Positions 56,925 to 64,000 of a DNA stretch of 64,000 nt are shown piece after piece. The notes under the pieces were generated by a model. The model ran no database searches. It saw nothing but the letters and a program-made list of their open reading frames with translations, and had not been told where the DNA came from. The stretch covers positions 1-64,000 of the forward strand of contig JACIXC010000004.1 in NCBI GenBank assembly GCA_014360655.1, given 5' to 3'. The DNA comes from Actinomycetota bacterium. GTDB taxonomy: Bacteria > Actinomycetota > Geothermincolia > Geothermincolales > RBG-13-55-18. A program made the position numbers and the translations under genes. How positions within the stretch are numbered: the stretch's first letter is position 1; each line of letters opens with the position of its first letter.

Positions 56925-59549
56925 ATGCTCGATGAGCCGTCCACGAGGACAACCCCGAGCTTCGACGACCTTATACGTGAGATAGGGGGGGCGCTGGATC
57001 GCAGCCTCCCCACCTACGCCGGTCTTTCGCAATCCGTCAAGGACGAGATCAGGGGGCAGGTGACCGAACTCATCCAGCGCACCGCCGAACACGTGACCGG
57101 CGCGCGGATGAACCGCGAGGAGCTCTACGCCTTCGCCCGGCGCATGGGCAGGAGCCGTGCACTGCAGGGCATCCCCCTGGGGGATCTCATACGTGCCTTC
57201 TTCCTGGTGGAATCCATAGTTTGGGGCCGCCTGGTGGCGGTTTTCCTGGACAGGGAGCTCTCGGCGGAGGAATGGCTCGCCTTCTTCAGGTCGCGGGGCG
57301 AGATCAACGCCGAGCTCGTAGCGGCCCTTTCCGCCTCCTACCTGGAGACCAGGGACGCCTTGATAAACCGGCAGCTGCGCGAGCTGCACGGCCTCCTGGA
57401 GGTGGGACGCACCATCTCCTCCACCATGGACCTCGACCGCGTCTTTATCCAGATACTGGAAGTCGCGACGGAGATCATGCAGGCCCCCATGGGCGCCGTC
57501 TATCTCCTGGAGGGTGGAGAGCTGGAGCTGGTGGCCCAGATCGGCCTCTCGTCCCCCTGGACCAAGGGAAGGAAGGTGGACCTGCGGCGCTCGCTGCTGG
57601 CGCGTGCCATCGAGGAGAAGGCCCCCGTGAGCGGGTTGGACGAGCACCTGCGGGGGCTGGCGCTGCCCGCTCCCGCCAGGGGAGGCAGGGTGCGCTCCGC
57701 CATCTCCTGTCCCATCATGAAGGATGACGCTCCCATCGGTGGCCTGGAACTCTACGACGTCGAGGCGCGCAACTACCACCGCCTGGACCTGGCGCTGCTG
57801 GCGGCATTCGCTCCCCAGGCGGGGGTGGCCATCGAGAACGCACGACTATTCTGGCTGGAGAGAAGGCGCAGCCGCCAGATGGAGCTCATGAAGGAGATGG
57901 CGGAGGAAACGGCGGGAGCGGTGAGCTTCGGCCAGGCGGTGGCGGCGGTGCTGCGCAAGATAGCGGAGGTCGCCTCCGTCGACAAGTGCCTCCTCTTCCT
58001 CTATCACCGCGAGGAGGACAAGCTGGAGTTCGTGCGCGGTCATGGGCTTACCGTACCCGTGAACAGGAAGATGCGGGGAGTGCGCTGGAGCCCGGGGGAG
58101 ATCGACGAGATGACCGTGCAGGCCCTGCGCAAGGGGGAGACCGTCATCGTCGAGGACGCGGAGAGGGACCCGCGCGTGAACCGCGAGCACCTCGGAAGTT
58201 TCAAGATAAAATCCTGCATGGCGCTTCCCCTCGTCTCCGAGCGGGAGGTCACGGGGATCATATACCTGGGGGACTCCCGCAGGCGCAGGATCTTCGACAG
58301 GGACGAGGTGGAGATGATCGAGGCCATGGCCGCGCAGGCGGGGGTGGCCATCCTCCAGGCCCAGCTGCGCCAGCGCATACGAGTGCGCGAGAAGAGGCTG
58401 CAGGAGCTGGAGGCGAGCGAGAGGGTCTTCCACGAGAGGGAGCGCAGCGAGGCCATCGTTTCCGCGAACCCCGATGCCATCGTGGTGGTCGACCGCCAGC
58501 GCAACGTCGTCCTCTTCAATCCGGCGGCGGGGGAGCTCTTCGGCTGGCGCGAGGAGGAGGCCCTGGGAAGGCACGTGCACGAGATACTCTACGGGGAAGA
58601 GAACCCGCTTCCCGGTGCCTGCATGCGCAAGGACTGCCCGGTGGAGGCCGCTTTCCGGGGCGAGAAGGTCACCATGGGGGAGATGGAATACCGTAGGCGG
58701 GACGGCGGTAGGGTATGGATCAGCGGCTCCTTCTCCGTGATCAGGGACCGCAAGCGCCAGATAGTGAGCGTCATCTGTACCTTCCGCGACATCAGCGAGC
58801 AGAAGAGGTTGCAGCACCTGGCCCTTGTGGAGAAGGAACTGGATATCGCCGCGCATATCCAGGGGGCGCTCCTGCCCGAGGGGATGCTTGAGAACGAGAC
58901 GGTCAGGGTGATGGCCCACATGGAACAGGCGCGCATCGTGGGGGGCGACTGGTACGATTACTGGGAAGAAGGGGGACGGCTGGTGTTCGTCGTCGGTGAC
59001 GCCGCCGGCAGTGGCGTACCCGCCGCGCTCCTGGCCACCCTGGCCATGAGCGCCATCCGCGCCGAGGCCAAGTACCGCGTGGACGTCCTGGACGTGGTGA
59101 GGAAGGCGAACCTGGCCATCTTCCCCCACCGCCTGGAGGACCGCTTCATAACCATCATCTACGGTGAACTGGACCTCGAGACGCTGCAGTTGCGTTACGT
59201 CAACGCCGGACATAACGACCCCTACCTCATCCGCGGCGGCGGAGAGGTCATCACTCTCTCCTCCGGCCAGAGGTCGATACTGGGGGCCTTCGAGGATATC
59301 CAGCTCCAGGTGGAAACGGTGCATCTGGAGCCGGGCGACCGGCTTTTCCTCTACACCGACGGCGTCATCGACTGCCGTGACGCGAAGAGGCGGCAGTTCG
59401 GGGAGAAGCGCCTGCGACGCTACCTGAGGCGCTCCGGATCGCGGGCCGCCGCATCTTTCCTCGAGGGCTTGGTGGAGGAACTGCGTTCCTTCTGCGGGGG
59501 GAGGATGGAGGACGACTTCACCGTCATGGTATGCGACGTCAAGAGGTGA
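56925..59549 (+). CDS. RsbU/SpoIIE-type PP2C phosphatase with RsbR-like, GAF and PAS domains
   Basis: 874 residues from the ATG at 56925 (GAGAGG upstream; the frame is open earlier but untranslatable as a sensible protein). Order: RsbRD/RsbT-antagonist-like helical domain (about 10-150), GAF 1 (about 170-310, ISSTMDLDRVFIQILEVATEIMQAPMGAVYLLEGG), GAF 2 (about 345-490, KCLLFLYHREEDKLEFVRGHGL and MALPLVSEREVTGIIYLGD), PAS (about 510-630, SANPDAIVVVDRQRNVVLFNPAAGELFGW), and a metal-dependent phosphatase domain (about 640-874) with GGDWYDYW, VVGDAAGSGVPAALLATLAMSA and LFLYTDGVIDCRD. It should dephosphorylate an anti-sigma-factor antagonist (RsbV/SpoIIAA type) in response to small molecules. No such target gene is adjacent. 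Confidence 0.92.
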   Translation: MLDEPSTRTTPSFDDLIREIGGALDRSLPTYAGLSQSVKDEIRGQVTELIQRTAEHVTGARMNREELYAFARRMGRSRALQGIPLGDLIRAFFLVESIVWGRLVAVFLDRELSAEEWLAFFRSRGEINAELVAALSASYLETRDALINRQLRELHGLLEVGRTISSTMDLDRVFIQILEVATEIMQAPMGAVYLLEGGELELVAQIGLSSPWTKGRKVDLRRSLLARAIEEKAPVSGLDEHLRGLALPAPARGGRVRSAISCPIMKDDAPIGGLELYDVEARNYHRLDLALLAAFAPQAGVAIENARLFWLERRRSRQMELMKEMAEETAGAVSFGQAVAAVLRKIAEVASVDKCLLFLYHREEDKLEFVRGHGLTVPVNRKMRGVRWSPGEIDEMTVQALRKGETVIVEDAERDPRVNREHLGSFKIKSCMALPLVSEREVTGIIYLGDSRRRRIFDRDEVEMIEAMAAQAGVAILQAQLRQRIRVREKRLQELEASERVFHERERSEAIVSANPDAIVVVDRQRNVVLFNPAAGELFGWREEEALGRHVHEILYGEENPLPGACMRKDCPVEAAFRGEKVTMGEMEYRRRDGGRVWISGSFSVIRDRKRQIVSVICTFRDISEQKRLQHLALVEKELDIAAHIQGALLPEGMLENETVRVMAHMEQARIVGGDWYDYWEEGGRLVFVVGDAAGSGVPAALLATLAMSAIRAEAKYRVDVLDVVRKANLAIFPHRLEDRFITIIYGELDLETLQLRYVNAGHNDPYLIRGGGEVITLSSGQRSILGAFEDIQLQVETVHLEPGDRLFLYTDGVIDCRDAKRRQFGEKRLRRYLRRSGSRAAASFLEGLVEELRSFCGGRMEDDFTVMVCDVKR

Positions 59550-59617
59550 CGGGTCGGGGTTGCCGGCCGTCGCGATGCGCCCGATCCCTTCCCCGCCGCT
59601 CCGGTACCGTTTGGGTT

Positions 59618-59623
59618 TATAAT
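59618..59623 (+). promoter_or_regulatory. -10 box of the CoA-ligase gene
   Basis: Perfect TATAAT in TTTGGGTTTATAATC, 56 bases before the ATG. No -35 hexamer is recognisable. Confidence 0.45.
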
Positions 59624-59678
59624 CATGGACGGCAGGTGTTGGCCGGGCAAGCCGTGAGGGGATGCGCTGCATGAGGAG

Positions 59679-61106
59679 ATGAGGAAGGAAGACATCACCC
59701 CAGAGAAGGTAAGGCGCTTTGTCGGCTCGTGGAGCATATACTCCCGGGACCGCGGGAACCCGCTATGGATGAAACCGGACGAGCTGCGCGGGCTGCAGGA
59801 ACGCAACCTGCGGCGCCAGCTGGAGCTGGCGGCCTCCTTCAGCCCCTACTACCGCGAGGCATTCCGCCGCGAGAAGGTGGACCACGAGAAGGTGCGCGGC
59901 CTTGCCGACCTGGAGAGGATACCGGTCACCCCCAGGGAAGCCTACGCCGAGAGGCCGCTCTCCTTTCTTCTGGCTGTCGACCCGCCCGACGTGCTGGACG
60001 TTACCTACGAGATCACCTACACCTCTGGGACCACCACCGGCGCGCCGTCCCCCTTCTTCAACACCGCCTACGACATGTTCCGCATCAGCCTGGCGCTGCG
60101 TCGCATGGCCGAGATATCCTGGATGACGCCCCAGGACACGGTGCTCAACCTCTTCCCTTACGGCAACCTCCCGCACATCGGCTTCTACCGCACTATGCAC
60201 TTCGCGTCCTCGGTGGGCATGAAACTGGTGAACGCGCTTCTGGGCAGGGACGTCCCCGGTTTTCCCCTTCACCGCTCCCTGGACGAGGCGCTGGAGCTGG
60301 CGGTGATGCACCGCGTCAGCGTCCTCTCGGGCATGGGCCGCCAGGAGCGCCGCTTCATCCTGCGCGGCGAGCAGATCGGCGCGGACCTCTCCGGCCTGCG
60401 CGTCATCCTCTCCCTGGGGGACACGGTCACGGAGGGCATGCGCGAGGAGATGCGGGCCCACCTGCCCGGCGAGGCTTCGCAGGCCTTCATAAACAACGGC
60501 TACGGTTTCACGGAATGCCAGGGGACATTCGTGGAATGTTGCGAGTTCGGCGGCTGCCACAATCCCGCCCCCGATCTTTACCATATAGAGATCCTCGACC
60601 CCGAGACCCTGCGGCCCCTCCCCGACGGTGAACTGGGACTGCTGGCCATCACCCACCTCGACCGTCGGGGCACGGTGCTGCTGCGCTACCTGGTGGGCGA
60701 CCTGGCGGCGCAGGAGAGCGGTACGTGCCCCCACTGCGGCCGTTCCGGGTGCCGCCTGGTGGTGCGCCTCGGCTCCACCTACGCGGTACGGGCTGAGAGG
60801 GTGATACGCGTGGAGGGAAAGCTGGTGAACCCGGAGGCGGTGAAGAGCCAGCTGGCGGGGATCGAGGGCGTGGTGGAATACCAGCTGGTGGTGGAGAAGG
60901 AAGACCCCGGCGATCCCCGGAGCCCCGACGTCCTCACCATCCGCCTCTCGGTGGCGGGAAGGCTGCGCCGGGACCTCGAGGAGGAGGTGGTGAGGAAGGT
61001 GAGGGAAGCGGTGGGGATCACGCCGCGCGTGCAGTACGTGCAGTCGCCGGAGATTTACGACCCGTCGCGGATGCTCAAGGCCACCCGCTTCGTGGACAAC
61101 CGTTGA
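59679..61106 (+). CDS. Phenylacetate-CoA-ligase-family AMP-forming ligase
   Basis: 475 residues, cytosolic. PaaK-type signatures: N-terminal LRGLQERNLRRQLELAASFSPYYREAFR, the P-loop TYTSGTTTGAPSPFFNT, the A4 region VLNLFPYGNLPHIGFYRTMH, INNGYGFTECQG for the adenylate motif, and LRYLVGDLAA for the hinge Asp. A Cys set (GTCPHCGRSGC) inserted after the hinge and two more (VECCEFGGCH) could bind zinc, as in some PaaK relatives. It activates an aromatic or acyl acid to its CoA ester through an adenylate; the substrate is undetermined. The 2-hydroxyacyl-CoA enzymes and the NDP-forming synthetase elsewhere in the window suggest acid fermentation. The ribosome-binding site GAGGAG abuts the ATG. Confidence 0.88.
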   Translation: MRKEDITPEKVRRFVGSWSIYSRDRGNPLWMKPDELRGLQERNLRRQLELAASFSPYYREAFRREKVDHEKVRGLADLERIPVTPREAYAERPLSFLLAVDPPDVLDVTYEITYTSGTTTGAPSPFFNTAYDMFRISLALRRMAEISWMTPQDTVLNLFPYGNLPHIGFYRTMHFASSVGMKLVNALLGRDVPGFPLHRSLDEALELAVMHRVSVLSGMGRQERRFILRGEQIGADLSGLRVILSLGDTVTEGMREEMRAHLPGEASQAFINNGYGFTECQGTFVECCEFGGCHNPAPDLYHIEILDPETLRPLPDGELGLLAITHLDRRGTVLLRYLVGDLAAQESGTCPHCGRSGCRLVVRLGSTYAVRAERVIRVEGKLVNPEAVKSQLAGIEGVVEYQLVVEKEDPGDPRSPDVLTIRLSVAGRLRRDLEEEVVRKVREAVGITPRVQYVQSPEIYDPSRMLKATRFVDNR

Positions 61107-61138
61107 CGAAGAGGGCCTCCCCCACCCTTTCCACGTGC

Positions 61139-64000
61139 TTATTCGATGGCCCCGATGGAGCAGTGCCCTCCCGACCTCCCCAGGAAGTACATGGCCCTCT
61201 CCGCCACCACGGGGTAGCGCGAGCTGACCTTCACGCTCACCTCCCGAGCACCCACTGCGGAGCCCACGTTCAGCGTGAAGCGCGAACGCGGCTTCACAAA
61301 GGCGTATAGGGTGCTGCTCCCTCCGTCGGGGAACATGAAGGTCACCTGAACGCGGCTCTCCCTCTCCCAGGGATTCTGGAGGACGACCCATTCCTCGAAC
61401 CCCTCCGCTGTATAGCCCTCGGCGAAATACCAGGTGTACTCGGGGCAGGGTGATGCCAGGGTGGCGTGACCGTCGCTGCGTCCCTTCCAGTACATGGCGC
61501 GCTCGACCACCACCGGAAGGTCGGAGAGAACGGAGGTGGCCAGCTCCCTTCCGGGAAGGACGGAATGGGCGGCCACCGTGTAGCGGCTGCGGGGGGCGAT
61601 ATAAAAGCTGAGCTTGCTGTTGGTTCCGTCCGGTTGCATGAAGGTGAGGACGGCCTTTGCAGCGGCGTCCTGGGGGTTCTGGATGCATATCCATTCCTCG
61701 AACCCTCCCCCCGTGTACCCCTCCGCCAGGTACCAGGTGGTTGATGCGGAGCGGGCTCCAAGGGAGCAGCTCCCGCTGCGCATGTGGTTCAGGTACTGCG
61801 CCCTTTCCACCACCACCGGCAGGTAGCTGCTCACGAAGGTGCTCACCTGGGCGTCGGGCAGCAGCGCGTCCACGTGGATGGTGAAACGGGAGCGCGGCGG
61901 GAGCGGGAACGACCTGACGGTTTCACCCTGCCCCTGGGTCTGGAAGCGCACAAATACTTCGGCGACCGCGTCGTTGGGGTTCTGTATGAGCACCCATTCG
62001 TCGAAGTCGCCCCCCGTGTACCCCTCCGCCAGGTACCAGCGGGTGGAGAGGGCGTCGGCCCCCACGGAGCAGTGCCCGGCGCGGCGGCCGCTGAAATACA
62101 TGGCCCTCTCCGCCACCACCGGGCGGTCGGTCTCGATCATGGTGGACACCTCGGCCTGGGGGAGGACGGCGTCCACGCTGAGGGTGAAGCGGGAGCGCGG
62201 TGAGAGGAGGTAACGGCGCTCCGTGTTCGTCCCGCCCGGCTGCATGAAGACCACCCTGGCGTTCACCGCCTGGTCGTTGGGGTTCTGGATGGTTATCCAG
62301 GTCTCGAAGTCTCCCCCTGTGGGGTTGCTGCCCGTGTACCCTTCCGCCAGGTACCAGCGGGTGGAGGGGGAGGGGACGTTGACGTTCACACCCACCTCGA
62401 CCAGGGCGGGGGGCACGAACAGGGAGGGGTCGGCGCCGTCCGTCTTCAGGTAGACGGTATATACCCCGTCGGGCAGGGGTTGCCCGTGATCGTCCCTGCC
62501 GTCCCAGGAGAACCCCGAGGAGCCCGGGGCGACATGCCTCACCACCCGCGTTCCCTGCAGGACCAGCGCCTCGCTGACGGAGCCGGGAGGGGCGCTGTAG
62601 GAGACCTGCGCCGCGGGGCGGGTGCTGCCCTCCCTGGGGGAGCAGGAGAAGGGCCTGGTCTCCAGGCCGCTTATGGTGGATACCCTGGACCTCGCGAGGG
62701 TGGAGGGGAGGAGTTGCCGGTTGACCGTCTCGACCAGCGCGCCGCCGGCATCGAAGACCAGCACGGGGATGCGCGCCGCGGGGTCCGCGGCGCCCCAGTC
62801 GGCGCAGGCGAGGACGGGGACGCGGCCGGGAAGGTGAGCCGGGTCGTAGAGGAGCCGGTCGCCGGGAAGGTCCACGCGCAGGCGCGCCAAGGCCTCCAGG
62901 AGGCAGAAGACCGTGGTGCCCCGCGGGTAGTAACCCAGTGACTGGTGGTAGGCGGAGTCAAGGGAATAGGCGCCGCGCACCCCGCCCGCCTCCAGGCGCG
63001 CCTCCGCCAGGTAGGAGGTGGCCGACGCCGCGTCTGCGAAACCCAGCCCCACCGCCTCGCTGGTGCCCAGGAAGTAGAAGTCGCCGTAGTCGCAGACGTC
63101 CCAGAAACCGCCGTTCTTCTTGGTGGCGAAGTAATACTGCAGGTCGCGGTAGCGCGTGAGCCTGCCCTCCTGGCCTGCGGGCCACCCGTCCGAACCCAGG
63201 TAGTAGCCCAGGGCGTCGCGCCACAGGTCCTGGGAGACCCACTGGTTCTCGTTGTTCACGCTGGTATGGACGTGGCCGTACCTTCTCTCCGTGGCGGCGG
63301 CGGAGGAGAGGATATCCTGCCGCAACCGCTCCAGGTTCGTGGAGGTGATGCCGGCGTCCAGTCCCGAGGCCAGCAGGTAGAGCAGGCCGTTGGAGGCGTA
63401 GATGGAATAAGCCTCCCTCTCCTCCTTGGGGATGTCGGGGTCGCTGCAGACGACGAAATGGTCCCCGGTCCAGAGCTCCTTCTCCATGGTGAGGTTGATG
63501 GTCACCACGCGGCCGTCGCAGGCGTCGATGAAGCCCTGGTCGGGGGAGGCCTGGGCCGCTGCCATCTCCGCCGCCGCCCGGTAGGCGGCGAGCGCCTTCA
63601 CCCCCAGGTAGGTCTGGTTGCTCGCGTGCTGCACGGCGTCGGAGCCCTGGTCGATGGTATTGGAGGTGTTGATGTCGGGGAGGCCGTCGGAGTCGGTGTC
63701 GCAGGCCATCACGAAGGCGACGTAGTCCCTTACGCGGGGGAAGAGCTCGCGCATGAGGGCGGTGTCCCCGGTGTGTTTCCAGTAGCCGTGGAGGAGCAGC
63801 ACGTAATTGGTATTTTCTTCCACGGGCATGTCGTGGGGGTAGGCCATGCCCGTGACCTGGGTGGCCACGCCCATGTCGTGGGAGAGGTACTTTCCCTGCG
63901 CGTTGCTCTTTTCGAAGAGGGGCCACTCCCGCAGCAGCTTGCCCAGGAGGTCCGGCCAGAAGGTGAGGTAGAACCACGCGGCGTTGTACTCCAGGTCGAT
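61139..64000 (-). CDS. Secreted glycosidase-like protein with FlgD-like and four ERAMY repeats (5' end outside window)
   Basis: The minus-strand frame enters at the right edge (first codons IDLEYNAAWFYLTFWPDLLGK) and stops at 61139; about 953 residues are visible. The N-terminal part is an (alpha/alpha)6 six-hairpin glycosidase-like domain (YVLLLHGYWKHTGDTALMRELFPRVRDYV, TDSDGLPDINTSNTIDQGSDAVQHASNQTYLGVKALAAY), most like GH52/GH116/DUF4965 enzymes. A FlgD-type Ig domain (SGFSWDGRDDHGQPLPDGVYTVYL) follows. The C-terminus (nt 61139-62370) is four ~98-residue units, each WYLAEGYTG, FEEWI-IQNP, PRSR-T, LP, PVVxERAMY, GHCS. It is convergent with the CoA ligase, 32 bases apart. Secreted and probably polysaccharide-active; the exact GH family is not certain. 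Confidence 0.85.
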   Translation of the reverse strand: MDLEYNAAWFYLTFWPDLLGKLLREWPLFEKSNAQGKYLSHDMGVATQVTGMAYPHDMPVEENTNYVLLLHGYWKHTGDTALMRELFPRVRDYVAFVMACDTDSDGLPDINTSNTIDQGSDAVQHASNQTYLGVKALAAYRAAAEMAAAQASPDQGFIDACDGRVVTINLTMEKELWTGDHFVVCSDPDIPKEEREAYSIYASNGLLYLLASGLDAGITSTNLERLRQDILSSAAATERRYGHVHTSVNNENQWVSQDLWRDALGYYLGSDGWPAGQEGRLTRYRDLQYYFATKKNGGFWDVCDYGDFYFLGTSEAVGLGFADAASATSYLAEARLEAGGVRGAYSLDSAYHQSLGYYPRGTTVFCLLEALARLRVDLPGDRLLYDPAHLPGRVPVLACADWGAADPAARIPVLVFDAGGALVETVNRQLLPSTLARSRVSTISGLETRPFSCSPREGSTRPAAQVSYSAPPGSVSEALVLQGTRVVRHVAPGSSGFSWDGRDDHGQPLPDGVYTVYLKTDGADPSLFVPPALVEVGVNVNVPSPSTRWYLAEGYTGSNPTGGDFETWITIQNPNDQAVNARVVFMQPGGTNTERRYLLSPRSRFTLSVDAVLPQAEVSTMIETDRPVVAERAMYFSGRRAGHCSVGADALSTRWYLAEGYTGGDFDEWVLIQNPNDAVAEVFVRFQTQGQGETVRSFPLPPRSRFTIHVDALLPDAQVSTFVSSYLPVVVERAQYLNHMRSGSCSLGARSASTTWYLAEGYTGGGFEEWICIQNPQDAAAKAVLTFMQPDGTNSKLSFYIAPRSRYTVAAHSVLPGRELATSVLSDLPVVVERAMYWKGRSDGHATLASPCPEYTWYFAEGYTAEGFEEWVVLQNPWERESRVQVTFMFPDGGSSTLYAFVKPRSRFTLNVGSAVGAREVSVKVSSRYPVVAERAMYFLGRSGGHCSIGAIE

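Noticed and set aside
1-64000. tRNA, rRNA or tmRNA genes
   Set aside because: I looked for GGTTCGAATCC-type T-arms and conserved rRNA blocks in the intergenic regions and found none. Reading by eye could miss a divergent tRNA, so a covariance scan would be decisive.

Overview
The window is a high-GC (GC3-rich) bacterial chromosome segment with about fifty densely packed genes. The mix points to a deep-branching, probably anaerobic or thermophilic Actinomycetota lineage of the Geothermincolia type: a MreBCD/PBP2/RodA elongasome, an archaeal/vacuolar-type ATPase instead of F1Fo, an NDP-forming acyl-CoA synthetase, 2-hydroxyacyl-CoA dehydratase-activase-like proteins, rubrerythrin, and large secreted proteins with ~95-residue 'ERAMY' repeats. 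The lineage is an inference from gene content. No rRNA or tRNA gene was found to confirm it.

Layout. 1-2.7 kb: two secreted repeat proteins (the first cut by the window edge). 2.8-4.2 kb: a decayed IS256-family element. 4.5-6.4 kb: an alpha/beta hydrolase and a small membrane protein. 7-11.7 kb: valS, folC, ndk. 12-17.6 kb: the cell-shape operon mreB-mreC-mreD-mrdA-rodA. 17.7-23.5 kb: era, mgtE, deoC, a small Cys protein, uppS, recO. 24-27.4 kb: an ECF sigma factor with a membrane partner, an acyl carrier protein and two paralogous activase-like Fe-S proteins. 27.9-34.4 kb: a coiled-coil miniprotein, rubrerythrin, then a minus-strand sulfur-transfer operon (thioredoxin/DUF255 protein, IscS-like, IscU, zinc ribbon, DsrE, TusA). 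34.7-37.8 kb: a Crp/Fnr regulator with an apparently leaderless mRNA, and a MarR/antiporter/CBS operon. 38.4-46.8 kb: an acyl-CoA synthetase, a Na,K-ATPase-like P-type pump and four TrkA/KTN genes (five modules). 47.4-56.5 kb: a complete V/A-type ATPase operon H-I-K-E-C-F-A-B-D whose K subunit carries the sodium-binding residues known from Enterococcus hirae. 56.9-61.1 kb: a GAF/PAS/PP2C stress phosphatase and an AMP-forming CoA ligase. 61.1-64 kb: the 3' part of a secreted glycosidase-like protein ending in four ERAMY repeats.

How it fits together. The 40-56 kb stretch is a cation-homeostasis block: a Na/K-type P-ATPase, nucleotide-sensing KTN proteins and a likely Na+-coupled V-ATPase, preceded on the other strand by a proton antiporter with its own MarR and CBS regulators. 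The 29-34 kb operon is a sulfur relay in which the cysteine-desulfurase homologue has lost its PLP lysine.

The intergenic DNA is unusually rich in repeats. The main ones are a five-copy element found only upstream of plus-strand genes, a compound hairpin-bearing repeat cassette in two places 13 kb apart, an alternating 49/18-bp tandem array, and a 10-bp-phased repeat inside the ATPase operon.
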